A stretch of DNA of 30,697 bases, from IMG/VR virus record IMGVR_UViG_3300028844_000212, positions 1 through 30,697 of that record; one strand, given 5' to 3'. Position numbers and translations under genes: made by a program. The stretch is from a virus. The notes below the pieces were generated by a model, which saw nothing but the letters and a program-made list of their open reading frames with translations, searched no databases and was not told the DNA's origin. Positions 1 through 7,321 of this stretch are shown one piece after another. Numbering within the stretch: position 1 is the stretch's first letter; the number at the start of each line of letters is the position of its first letter.

Positions 1-56
1 TGATCTGCAAGATTAAGTAAATCTTTTATTACTTTCTTGAATTCTGCATCCCACAT
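1..56 (-). CDS. 5' end of a leftward gene, unknown product (partial)
   Basis: On the minus strand an ATG at 56-54 opens a frame that stays open to the left edge (18 full codons, starting MWDAEFKKVIKDLL). An AAAGG-type ribosome-binding site lies just upstream at about 63-68. The visible part is a charged amphipathic helix, too short to identify. It is the only leftward gene in the window, so 57-470 is a divergent intergenic region between two transcription units. The call rests on the start codon, the ribosome-binding site and an uninterrupted short frame; a chance ORF is possible. Confidence 0.5.
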   Translation of the reverse strand, partial: MWDAEFKKVIKDLLNLAD

Positions 57-181
57 ATTATACCTTTCTGTTATTAATAGATTCTACACGATGTACTACA
101 AGTAAACTACTTGGTAAATTAAATAGGTTAGTTTAAGATACTATTTAAAAAATACTCTTGGGTATTTTTATAGAAGCTATA

Positions 182-225
182 AGATTATAAGAGATCTTAG
201 AGATTATATAGAAAGATTATATAGA
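182..225. repeat. AGATTATA repeats in the control region
   Basis: AGATTATA occurs at 182-189, 201-208 and 214-221. The last two copies extend to AGATTATATAGA, giving a perfect 12-nt direct repeat with a 13-nt period. The repeats lie between the two divergent transcription units, where protein-binding or DNA-melting sites would be expected. A simple AT-rich drift product is the alternative. Confidence 0.5.
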
Positions 226-388
226 GAAATAGGGGGTATTAAAATAAAAAGGTGGTATATATATATTTAGGTTTAATTTACTTAATCTCAAGCTTACCCT
301 TAGCTCTCAAGGCCCTACTAAATCCTCTTAGACCTAGTAGTAATCCTTAGATATAGGAGTATATATACAGGGCTTATGTTCTTCCCCT

Positions 389-403
389 CTTAAAGGAGAC
401 ATT
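389..403 (-). promoter_or_regulatory. Candidate phage RNA-polymerase promoter, leftward copy
   Basis: Read on the minus strand this is AATGTCTCCTTTAAG followed by AGGGG. It matches the motif AATGTCYCCTWWAAG, also found at 436-450 (+) and 20272-20286 (+). The layout (conserved pyrimidine-rich block, AT step, G and then a purine-rich start) is that of T7-family single-subunit polymerase promoters such as T7 CTCACTATAGGG. If it is active, the transcript runs toward the leftward gene. The function is inferred; the repeat itself is directly visible. Confidence 0.4.
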
Positions 404-435
404 TAAAATTAAAGGTTCTATTGCTTTTATCCTAG

Positions 436-450
436 AATGTCCCCTTAAAG
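436..450 (+). promoter_or_regulatory. Candidate phage RNA-polymerase promoter before terminase
   Basis: AATGTCCCCTTAAAG, a copy of the 15-nt motif, lies 20 nt upstream of the terminase start. With initiation at G450 the leader would be about 21 nt and would keep the TGAGGA ribosome-binding segment at 459-464. It faces away from the copy at 389-403 and can pair with it as a stem, so an RNA-hairpin role is an alternative to a promoter role. Confidence 0.4.
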
Positions 451-470
451 TAAGGTTATGAGGACTTATT

Positions 471-2138
471 ATGAAAGATAGAAAGAAGCTATTAAAGCTG
501 CTAGAAGAAAAGCAGAAAAGAGCTAAGCTTAAACAATATGAAAGTGACTTCACTAGCTTTGCTAAAGATAATATAAAGATTATAACAAAAGATGCTAGAG
601 CTGGCTTTGTTGATTTTAATTTTAACGCGTGTCAAGATGAAATCACAAAAGCATTGGATAAGCAGTTAGCGGAGACCGGTAAGGTCCGCGCTATTATCTT
701 GAAGGCTCGACAGCAAGGCATATCGACTTATTGTGCGGGTAGAGTATTTTGGAAAACATACTATACTCCCCATGCACGATCTGTAGTTATGGCACATGAT
801 AGTGCTACTTCGGATGCCTTGTTTACAATGAGTAGAAATATTATAAAGAATATGAATCCTGAGTATAGACCTGATGAGGTGAAGTCCAATGCAAAGGAAA
901 TCGTTATTTCTGCTCCACACTTTCCTAAGAATGATGCGGGCGATAGGCCAGTGGGTTCTTACAGACTATACACGGCAGGTGCACCCGAAGCGGGACGAGG
1001 TACAACTCCAACAATTGCGCATCTATCTGAAGTTGCATTCTGGATACACGATGAGAAAATTCTAGCTGGATTGTTTCAGGGTATATCAGAAGCTCCAGGT
1101 ACTGAGGTTATCATTGAGTCTACGGCTAATGGTGCTAAGGGAGAATTTTATAGGTTATGGAAAGGTGCTGTAGCAGGAGAGAATGATTATCTCCCGTTAT
1201 TTCTTCCGTGGTATAATACACCAGAATATTGTAGAGAAGCTCCGGAAGGTTTTGAACGCTCCTCAGAAGAGGAACTACTGGTAGAGGATTATGATTTAAC
1301 TAATGATCAACTCTACTGGCGTCGGTTGAAGATTGCTGAAGGTGGGGAACTAAAGTTCCGCCAGGAATACCCAGCGTCTCCTGATGAAGCGTTTATTACG
1401 GCTGGCTCTTCTGTGTTTAATGCAGAGAAGACAGCTAAGCTTGTAGCGGTAGAACCAGAAAAGAAAATGAATTTTGATTATGATGCATGTACGTGGGATA
1501 CTTCTAGTGAAGGTAAACTACATATATGGGATTATCCTGATTGGGATAACAACTATGTTATAGCTGCAGATGTAGCTTTAGGGGTTGGCCAAGATTACTC
1601 TAGTGCTGTAGTTTTAGATACAGAAAGAAGAGTAATTGCTTTGTTTAGAGATAATTATCTAGACCCTAGTAAGTTTGGTGATTTGTTGTTTTATCTAGGT
1701 AGATACTATAACAACGCTTTATTAACAGTTGAAAGTAACTCGATGGGTGTAGCCACATTATCTAGACTTACTCAAATGAATTATGTAAACTTATATAGAC
1801 AGACTAAAATATCTTCTATATCAAAAGAAGAAGGAACTGTTGTTGGCTTTAGAACTACACAGGTAACTAAGCCACATATAATAGGTAATCTTAAGAATGC
1901 TATAGAAAATGATGATATACTAATACCATCTAAAATAATGATACAAGAAATAAGAGATTATATTGCTACAGAATCAGGTAAGACTGAAGCAGCACCTGGC
2001 TGTCATGATGATACAGTTATGGCAACAGCTATTGCTTTAGAAACATTACGTACGCACTATGATAAACTAACGCTTAATAAAGTACCGTGGTCTCAACAGT
2101 TTTCAATGGAAGATCAAGATGATACTTTGTGGCTATAA
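471..2138 (+). CDS. terL: Terminase large subunit (DNA-packaging ATPase/nuclease)
   Basis: This motor docks on the portal, pumps DNA into the prohead and cuts the concatemer. It has 555 residues, normal for the family. The ATPase half shows a P-loop-like KARQQGIST (78-86) that lacks the usual GK[S/T], a Walker B strand IAHLSEVAF with the likely catalytic E187, and a coupling motif STANG (217-221). The nuclease half shows the RNase H-like acidic triad in AADVALGVGQD (D367), VESNSMG (E421) and HDDT (D513/D514). A basic amphipathic helix forms the N-terminus. GAGGA ahead of 471 sets the start. No adjacent small subunit is recognisable. It is the first gene of the rightward operon. Confidence 0.95.
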   Translation: MKDRKKLLKLLEEKQKRAKLKQYESDFTSFAKDNIKIITKDARAGFVDFNFNACQDEITKALDKQLAETGKVRAIILKARQQGISTYCAGRVFWKTYYTPHARSVVMAHDSATSDALFTMSRNIIKNMNPEYRPDEVKSNAKEIVISAPHFPKNDAGDRPVGSYRLYTAGAPEAGRGTTPTIAHLSEVAFWIHDEKILAGLFQGISEAPGTEVIIESTANGAKGEFYRLWKGAVAGENDYLPLFLPWYNTPEYCREAPEGFERSSEEELLVEDYDLTNDQLYWRRLKIAEGGELKFRQEYPASPDEAFITAGSSVFNAEKTAKLVAVEPEKKMNFDYDACTWDTSSEGKLHIWDYPDWDNNYVIAADVALGVGQDYSSAVVLDTERRVIALFRDNYLDPSKFGDLLFYLGRYYNNALLTVESNSMGVATLSRLTQMNYVNLYRQTKISSISKEEGTVVGFRTTQVTKPHIIGNLKNAIENDDILIPSKIMIQEIRDYIATESGKTEAAPGCHDDTVMATAIALETLRTHYDKLTLNKVPWSQQFSMEDQDDTLWL

Positions 2139-2161
2139 GATTCCAGTGTCCTCACTACTCC

Positions 2162-2186
2162 GGCGGAAGTAGGGGATAAATCCGCC
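2162..2186 (+). other. GC-rich hairpin after terminase
   Basis: GGCGGA (2162-2167) and TCCGCC (2181-2186) form a perfect 6-bp stem with a 13-nt loop in an otherwise AT-rich 67-nt gap. No U-run follows, so it is unlikely to be a complete intrinsic terminator. It sits just upstream of the AAGGAG ribosome-binding site of the next small gene and may act in RNA processing or stability. Confidence 0.4.
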
Positions 2187-2205
2187 ACCTATAAGGAGAT
2201 TTCTA

Positions 2206-2307
2206 ATGTTTAATAAATGGATAATAATTGCTGTTGTGTTACTTGTGTTTGTCACTATTATATTTATTGGAGCAAGCAATATGAAATGTACACCTCCGTG
2301 TATATAA
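2206..2307 (+). CDS. 33-aa single-span membrane peptide
   Basis: A 33-codon gene with a strong ribosome-binding site (AAGGAG, 2193-2198) and ATG at 2206. The product is one hydrophobic segment (about residues 5-22, rich in Ile and Val) after a short MFNKW start, then a small tail with two cysteines (MKCTPPCI). It ends 1 nt before the holin-like gene, which has no clear ribosome-binding site of its own and is probably translated by coupling. A role in lysis is inferred from the neighbour only. It is too small for family assignment. Confidence 0.6.
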   Translation: MFNKWIIIAVVLLVFVTIIFIGASNMKCTPPCI

Positions 2308-2308
2308 C

Positions 2309-2620
2309 ATGTCCTTTAAAGAATTAACAGCTCAACAGAAATCTACTATGACATGGAGATGGGCAGCTTTAAGTTTGTACCTGCTAGTGTGTTTTTATGA
2401 CTTTATGTTCGTCCCGATATGGTACGGAATAAATAGACCTGATATTTCACAATTCATGGAAATAATAAACTCTACAAAAGAACCTATGGTACAAATGGAA
2501 TTAATGAAAAAACTAACTGGCCAGCATAACCCGTTTACCCTTATGGGTGGTGGGCTGTTTCATTTAGCATTTGGTGCTATACTTACAGGATCTGCAGTAG
2601 GTATGAATAGTAAAGATTAA
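2309..2620 (+). CDS. Holin-like two-span membrane protein
   Basis: 103 residues with two hydrophobic segments: about 17-38 (WAALSLYLLVCFYDFMFVPIW) and about 78-97 (LMGGGLFHLAFGAILTGSAV). They are separated by a polar helix, and the C-terminus is a short charged tail. Size and topology fit class II holins or the T7-type holin group, which form lesions in the inner membrane to release endolysin. It lies directly after a 33-aa membrane peptide and near terminase, as the T7 holin gene does. No endolysin adjoins it, so lysis is inferred from topology and position. Confidence 0.5.
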   Translation: MSFKELTAQQKSTMTWRWAALSLYLLVCFYDFMFVPIWYGINRPDISQFMEIINSTKEPMVQMELMKKLTGQHNPFTLMGGGLFHLAFGAILTGSAVGMNSKD

Positions 2621-2633
2621 AAGAGGATATTAA

Positions 2634-2906
2634 ATGTCTATAGAAAAATCAGGAGAAACGTTTTCAGGTTATAATAAACCTAAGCGCACTCCTAACCATA
2701 AAACTAAATCGCACGCAGTACTTGCAAGATCTGGAGGTAAAGAGAAATTGATAAGATTCGGACAAAAAGGAGTATCAGGTGCAGGAGCTAATCCATCAAG
2801 TAAAAAAGATAAAGCAAGACAGAAATCTTTTAAAGCAAGACACGGAGCTAATATTGCAAGAGGTCCTTTATCTGCAGCTTATTGGGCGGATAAAGTAAAA
2901 TGGTAA
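2634..2906 (+). CDS. Small basic conserved phage protein (SAAYWADKVKW)
   Basis: 90 residues, strongly basic, no membrane segment. N-terminal KPKRTPNHKTKSHAV (16-30), a central KLIRFGQKGVSGAG stretch and a C-terminal block KARHGANIARGPLSAAYWADKVKW make up the protein. I recognise this pattern from virion-gene clusters of many marine and T7-like phages, where the function is not known. The charge suggests nucleic-acid or capsid contact. The ribosome-binding site is AGAGGA. Its last codons overlap the start of the next gene (ATGGTAA). Confidence 0.7.
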   Translation: MSIEKSGETFSGYNKPKRTPNHKTKSHAVLARSGGKEKLIRFGQKGVSGAGANPSSKKDKARQKSFKARHGANIARGPLSAAYWADKVKW

Positions 2907-3046
2907 AAAGTAAAAAGAGTAAAGGTGTAGACGGCAAAGCATGCTGGAAAGGATATAAACGTATGGGTACTAAAAAGAAAGGTGGCAGGACAGTAGATAA
3001 CTGCGTGCCAATTAAAAGAAAAGGCCCTTTAAGTAAACGATCATAG
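2900..3046 (+). CDS. 48-aa basic CWKGYK peptide
   Basis: ATG at 2900 overlaps the previous stop in a different frame and the frame runs 48 codons to TAG at 3044-3046. The product is Lys/Arg-rich with the pattern KACWKGYKRMGTKKKGG..VDNCVP, containing two cysteines. The same signature recurs as a short stand-alone protein or C-terminal tail in marine phage virion regions. Function unknown; a zinc or nucleic-acid contact is conceivable but unproven. Translation is probably coupled to the upstream gene. Confidence 0.65.
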   Translation: MVKSKKSKGVDGKACWKGYKRMGTKKKGGRTVDNCVPIKRKGPLSKRS

Positions 3047-3070
3047 ATTGAATGAACCCGGGAGTGGATC

Positions 3071-3226
3071 ATGAATAAAAAAGAAGAAACAAGATTTATT
3101 GCACAGACACATAAGCAGAAGCCTCCAAAGGAATCACATAAGAAACCTTTACCTAAAGCAGGCCAGTATAATGTAAAGAATTTAGAAGACTCTAAAAAGA
3201 TATATTCAGCTGGAGGAAAATACTAA
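3071..3226 (+). CDS. 51-aa basic protein of unknown function
   Basis: ATG at 3071 follows GGGAG (3060-3064). The 51-residue product is Lys-rich (MNKKEETRFIAQTHKQKPPK start) and ends in SAGGKY. Its TAA overlaps the portal ATG (TAATG), so portal translation may be coupled to it. No domain is recognised. Proline and lysine content suggests it is unstructured alone. The operon position between terminase and portal points to head assembly or packaging. Confidence 0.6.
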   Translation: MNKKEETRFIAQTHKQKPPKESHKKPLPKAGQYNVKNLEDSKKIYSAGGKY

Positions 3227-5394
3227 TGTCTGCAGATGGATATAAAGAAAAAGTAACTGATGAAGAACTGATTAACGTAATTGACCAGGGAGTAATGAAC
3301 TCTACAGGCGATTGGTTAAATTCATCAGACTTAGCACGTGAAAGACTTAAAGCTACCTACGAATATGCAGGTTTAGCTGTATCACATCTAGCACCACAAG
3401 GTGTATCAGCTATTGTTGATACGTCTACTACAGAAGTTGTAGAAGCATATACAGCTGTATTGTCAGATTTGTTTCTAAGCAACCAGCGTATCGGTAGATT
3501 TCTACCATGGGACGATACACCTGGCGCATTTAAGGGTGCAAAAGATGCTGGAGCCCTAGTAAATTACACTATATTTAAACAGAATAATGGTTGGGATATA
3601 CTAGAACAATGGATGAAATCTGCGCTATTATGGAAGAATTCTGTAATACGTTGGGGCTATATAGAGGATTATGACTACGTATTTGAAGAATATGACGAGA
3701 TATCTCAGACTAAGCTAGATGAACTTTTATCTGATGATAGTAACGAAATTGTTGGCGCACTTGAATTTGAAAATAGAGCAGTACAACCTAGCGAAGATCC
3801 AACAGCAGGGCCAGAAGTAGAGTTAGTTTATGTAAACGTACGTTGCAGAAAACAGATTAACAAATCAAAAATTAAATTAGAGTTAGTTCCACCAGAAAAC
3901 TTTCGCATTTCTCGAGATGCTACTACATTAGAAGATGCAACATTTGTTGGTATTCAAAGTAGTCTTACTCGATCTGAGATACGTAAGCTATATCCAGAAA
4001 TGGCAGAGTCTATAGATAATTGGGACGAGCTTGATGGAGAAACTTGGGCAGGTTCATTAGGCTATTCGCAAGATGTTGCTGCTAGAAAAGAAATAACAGG
4101 GCAAGAATATACACAAGGCTCAAACCAATATACTGGAGAGATGGGATTAGAAGCATTACGTGAAGTTACTATTACGGAATGTTGGATACATGTAGACAGA
4201 GACGGTGATGGTATTGCAGAATTAAAACATATCATATCAGCTGGTACTACTATCTTACATGAAGAAGATGCAACAAGTATACCACTTGCTGATATTGTTC
4301 CTATTGATATACCACACGAATACTACGGTTTATCAATGGCCGACTTCACTAGATCTTCAACACTCGCATCGACTGCTATACTTAGGGGTTTTGTAGAAAA
4401 TACTTATCTTACTAACTATGCACCTAAGCTAGCTGATCCTAATGTTGTAGACTTTTCTGCACTGCAGAATATGAAGCCTAAACAAATCATACCGACTAAT
4501 GGTAATCCACAAGGCGCTGTATTCCAGATGCCGCCTGAAGCTATATCAACTGGTACTGTACCTTTGCTTGAACACTTACAAATGATTAAAGAACAAGCTA
4601 CTGGTATGTCTAAAGCTGCGCAAGGTTTAAATGATACGCTATATGTATCAGGAAACTCTGAGCAAAAGATATCAGCTGTACAAAGCGCATCTCAAAAACG
4701 TATACAGCATATTGCTAGAAGGTTTGCAGAAACAGGGTATAAAAGATTAATATCTGGTTTGTATGATACATTAAAAGCTTCTATGAAAGGTAAAACAACT
4801 TTTAATTTTGCAGGTGTATTTTCTACTGTTAATATGGATTTGTTACCAGAGACTATGGATGTAGAAATACTACTAGACATTGGTGAAAATTCTAACAGTA
4901 CTAAGATAGCAAAGCTTTCTAAGATTGGTGGAGAGATACTACCAGGATTAAATCAACAAGGTGCTGGATCTGTAATTAAACCTGCAGCACCAGCAGTATT
5001 AGCTACTAAGTTAATAGAAGCTATGGATATAGATAGTAATGATTTCCTTGAAGATTATACTCAACCTGATTTCCAACAGAAGGCAGCTGAAGCATTACAG
5101 CAGCAATCTGAGGGAGCTCAAGCTGATGTAGAGAATACTAAACGTTTAGCTACAGCGAATACCGCTTTAGCGGAGGCAAACGTAAATTACACTAACGCTC
5201 AGGCAAAGAATACAGTCGATGATAACTCTAAGCAATTAGCAGTAGCAATCGATAGACATTTCCAAGAGTGGGCAGATCTTACTATTAAAGCAACTAAGGA
5301 AGGCGCAACATTACCGCCTCATCCAGAATATAGTGAGATCTTAATGATGTCACGAAATTTGCTACAACCTAATAACGAAGGAGAAAATCAATAA
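3226..5394 (+). CDS. Portal protein (head-tail connector dodecamer)
   Basis: 722 residues, close to the size of large podovirus portals such as that of P22. It would form the ring at the special vertex through which DNA enters and leaves and to which terminase and adaptor bind. Supporting segments: an N-terminal helical region with STTEVVEAYTAVLSDLFLS (about 66-84), a mixed wing domain, HVDRDGDGIAELKH near 330, EYYGLSMADFTRSS (about 365-378), and the helical core VSGNSEQKISAVQSASQKR with RRFAETGYKRL typical of the portal stem/clip. The C-terminus (about 620-720) is Ala/Gln-rich coiled coil, as in barrel-bearing portals. Order between terminase and scaffold supports the call. Confidence 0.88.
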   Translation: MSADGYKEKVTDEELINVIDQGVMNSTGDWLNSSDLARERLKATYEYAGLAVSHLAPQGVSAIVDTSTTEVVEAYTAVLSDLFLSNQRIGRFLPWDDTPGAFKGAKDAGALVNYTIFKQNNGWDILEQWMKSALLWKNSVIRWGYIEDYDYVFEEYDEISQTKLDELLSDDSNEIVGALEFENRAVQPSEDPTAGPEVELVYVNVRCRKQINKSKIKLELVPPENFRISRDATTLEDATFVGIQSSLTRSEIRKLYPEMAESIDNWDELDGETWAGSLGYSQDVAARKEITGQEYTQGSNQYTGEMGLEALREVTITECWIHVDRDGDGIAELKHIISAGTTILHEEDATSIPLADIVPIDIPHEYYGLSMADFTRSSTLASTAILRGFVENTYLTNYAPKLADPNVVDFSALQNMKPKQIIPTNGNPQGAVFQMPPEAISTGTVPLLEHLQMIKEQATGMSKAAQGLNDTLYVSGNSEQKISAVQSASQKRIQHIARRFAETGYKRLISGLYDTLKASMKGKTTFNFAGVFSTVNMDLLPETMDVEILLDIGENSNSTKIAKLSKIGGEILPGLNQQGAGSVIKPAAPAVLATKLIEAMDIDSNDFLEDYTQPDFQQKAAEALQQQSEGAQADVENTKRLATANTALAEANVNYTNAQAKNTVDDNSKQLAVAIDRHFQEWADLTIKATKEGATLPPHPEYSEILMMSRNLLQPNNEGENQ

Positions 5395-5696
5395 TGGCAC
5401 ACGTAATTATAGGCGCTGATGGAGTTGGCGCTGCACAAGCAGGCGGCGCAGTAACAACAACAAGCGGAAATAAAAATGTATTGTTTGTAAACGAAACTGA
5501 TTCAACAATAACTTTAGATCTTCATATAGGCGGTGCACATCACTCACCAGGTCTATCACATACAATACCTGCTAACAGTTATCTTAACTATTTACATACC
5601 GGCTCTCATGGTGCGGCTACAATGGTTAATGTTAAAACAGCACACGGTACTTCTGCTCAAACAGATGAGCGTGTATATATGTATCATAAAGTTTAA
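5394..5696 (+). CDS. 100-aa beta-rich head-region protein, unknown
   Basis: Starts in the portal stop (TAATG) behind GAAGGAG. The sequence alternates hydrophobic and polar residues with Gly, Thr and His (LFVNETDSTITLDLHIGGAHH), suggesting a small beta-sandwich. It has no membrane segment or signal peptide. It lies between portal and scaffold, so a head decoration or connector accessory role is possible, but I recognise no family. Confidence 0.7.
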   Translation: MAHVIIGADGVGAAQAGGAVTTTSGNKNVLFVNETDSTITLDLHIGGAHHSPGLSHTIPANSYLNYLHTGSHGAATMVNVKTAHGTSAQTDERVYMYHKV

Positions 5697-5699
5697 CTA

Positions 5700-6038
5700 A
5701 TGGATAAATATAAAAAGACAGCTGAGACGAGGCTGGGAAATACAAAATCCTACGGTAATCATAAAACACATCCAGAAGAATTAGCGCGAATGGCTCACGT
5801 AAAGGGTCACTTCGCTGCTAAAGAAAGAGATGAATTTTTTGATGAAGTATATGGTGAAGTCTTAGTTGACTTCTTTTTAGAGTGGCTTAAGACGGAGCCG
5901 CATGAAACAAAATCTCGAGAGTTCCTCTACTCTTCTGCAATGGCACTTGGTAGTGTTAAGGAAAGAATGATAAACTTCGAGATGTATGGGAAAAATATCC
6001 CACACCTTATGGAGGACACAACAGATGCGAGAGATTAA
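5700..6038 (+). CDS. 112-aa helical protein of unknown function
   Basis: Follows the previous stop by 3 nt without a clear ribosome-binding site, so it is probably translated by coupling. It has a basic N-terminal third (KYKKTAETRLGNTKSYGNHK) and then an acidic helical region (DEFFDEVYGEVLVDFFLEWLK, written here as the segment near 44-64). No catalytic motif is seen. Its size would suit a terminase small subunit, which is otherwise missing here, but no DNA-binding helix-turn-helix is evident, so that is speculation. It overlaps the next gene by 14 nt. Confidence 0.65.
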   Translation: MDKYKKTAETRLGNTKSYGNHKTHPEELARMAHVKGHFAAKERDEFFDEVYGEVLVDFFLEWLKTEPHETKSREFLYSSAMALGSVKERMINFEMYGKNIPHLMEDTTDARD

Positions 6039-6225
6039 TTATGAACATCTTGCTAAGAATATAGACGAAATGATAAACACACTTGAGTATGATTCATCGA
6101 GAAGTGCAGGTAAAACTAAACTTAACTCTGATAAACTTATAGACTTATATAGTCTACAAGAACGATACTCAAAGATGTTAAAGTCACAATCCCTTTCCCG
6201 TAATAAGGAGATGGTAAATGGCTGA
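6025..6225 (+). CDS. 66-aa helical protein of unknown function
   Basis: The start is taken at 6025 because GGAGGA (6011-6016) lies at the right distance. The longer frame from 5986 lies inside the preceding gene. The product is a mostly helical, charged peptide (MREINYEHLAKNIDEMINTL start) that could form a coiled coil. It ends 8 nt inside the scaffold gene. The place immediately before scaffold suggests an assembly factor, but no family is recognised. Confidence 0.6.
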   Translation: MREINYEHLAKNIDEMINTLEYDSSRSAGKTKLNSDKLIDLYSLQERYSKMLKSQSLSRNKEMVNG

Positions 6226-7321
6226 AACTAATACCGAAGCAACTATAGATTCTACCTTAACTGATGATACTATAGCCGAGGTTAATACTGATTTAACAGC
6301 TGATAATTTGCTGGCTGATATTGTACGTAATTCTGAATTCGTAGAATCTCTACCCGATGAGCAAGTTCCAGAGTTAGATCCGGAAGAATCAGACGACCAA
6401 GACCCAATACAGTCTGAGGAAGCCGATAGCGAAGATGTAGAAGAAGTTGAAGAAGAAGCTAATGATGATGAAGAAGAAGATGCCGCGGAAGCCGCTACCG
6501 ATATATCTGAACCATTTGCCGCTGAAGATTTAGACTTAGAAGCTAAGGTCATTGTCAAAATTGATGGCGAAGACTCTGAAGTTTCTTTTGGTGACTTGAT
6601 AAAAGGTTACTCTACTGAACAACATCTTTCTAAAAAGGGTCGTGAACTCGGTGACGCAAGAAAACAGATGGACATAGACTACGATACTAAAGTAAAAGAA
6701 CTTGGCAATATGTCAAAAGCTTCTGCTGCAGTCTTGTATTCTAATGAACAGCAATTGTCAAAAGAGTATCATGATATTGAAGCGCAAATCGATCAAGCGC
6801 GAAAAGACGGTGATACTTACGAAGTTAACGAACTTAAAGATAAACGTGAACAAGCTCAGAAAAGCTACTGGCAAGCTCGTAATCAACGAGAAGCCTTAGT
6901 AAAGCAAGTTACTGAACAAGAACAAGAAGCTCAACAGAAAGATTGGCAAGCTCAGCTTACTAATTTTAATGAAAAGATTCCTGAACTTATACCTGACTTT
7001 AATGATAAGACAGCTCAAAGCATACGAGAGTTTGCTATAGCTGAAGGTATACCTGCAGAGGTATTAGATTCAATAGCTGATCCTGTGATTGTAAAGTTTG
7101 TCGATGATTACCGTAGACTTAAACAAGGCGTGACAAAAGGCGCTGTTAAAAGAAAATCTGCCCCAACTAAAAAGATTCCTGTACGCAAAGCTAAAAGTAT
7201 AACTAAGCGTAAACAAGATGCTAACGAAGCTCAAAGACAAAAGGTCTTGAGTGGACAAGGATCTGAAGACGATCAACAGGGATTTTTAAGAGGTCTTGCC
7301 GAACGCTCATTGAATCTTTAA
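6218..7321 (+). CDS. Capsid scaffolding protein
   Basis: 367 residues. The first 110 are extremely acidic (runs of Glu/Asp, e.g. EEVEEEANDDEEEDAAEAA). Then comes a helical coiled-coil region rich in Gln, Lys and Glu (about 140-245), a short hydrophobic helix (about 265-300), and a basic segment (VKRKSAPTKKIPVRKAK, about 309-325) before the C-terminus LRGLAERSLNL. An acidic and coiled protein with a basic C-terminal patch directly before the major capsid gene is the classical scaffold pattern: the basic tail binds capsid and the protein is removed on maturation. Ribosome-binding site AAGGAG at 6205-6210. No protease motif is seen. Confidence 0.82.
   Translation: MAETNTEATIDSTLTDDTIAEVNTDLTADNLLADIVRNSEFVESLPDEQVPELDPEESDDQDPIQSEEADSEDVEEVEEEANDDEEEDAAEAATDISEPFAAEDLDLEAKVIVKIDGEDSEVSFGDLIKGYSTEQHLSKKGRELGDARKQMDIDYDTKVKELGNMSKASAAVLYSNEQQLSKEYHDIEAQIDQARKDGDTYEVNELKDKREQAQKSYWQARNQREALVKQVTEQEQEAQQKDWQAQLTNFNEKIPELIPDFNDKTAQSIREFAIAEGIPAEVLDSIADPVIVKFVDDYRRLKQGVTKGAVKRKSAPTKKIPVRKAKSITKRKQDANEAQRQKVLSGQGSEDDQQGFLRGLAERSLNL

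Larger units (their letters stand above)
57..470. other. Divergent AT-rich intergenic control region
   Basis: No gene with a plausible start and ribosome-binding site is seen on either strand here. The region holds a cluster of AGATTATA repeats (182-225), two GGWGTATATATA-like tracts (251-266 and 354-367), a short dyad around 315-340 (CTACTA / TAGTAG), and two oppositely oriented copies of a 15-nt motif at 389-403 and 436-450. Those two copies form an imperfect 15-bp inverted repeat (13 of 15 pairs) around a 32-nt loop. It separates the leftward gene from the rightward virion operon, so it probably carries promoters for both. Confidence 0.7.

Noticed and set aside
158-185. Host sigma-70 promoter TTGGGT / TAAGAT
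   Set aside because: Spacing of 16 is acceptable but both boxes match poorly, and such AT-rich DNA gives many equal hits.
6184-6558. 124-aa serine-rich frame on the minus strand
   Set aside because: It is the antisense reading of the Glu/Asp-rich scaffold start, where GAA/GAT codons read backward as Ser codons. No ribosome-binding site and no independent support.
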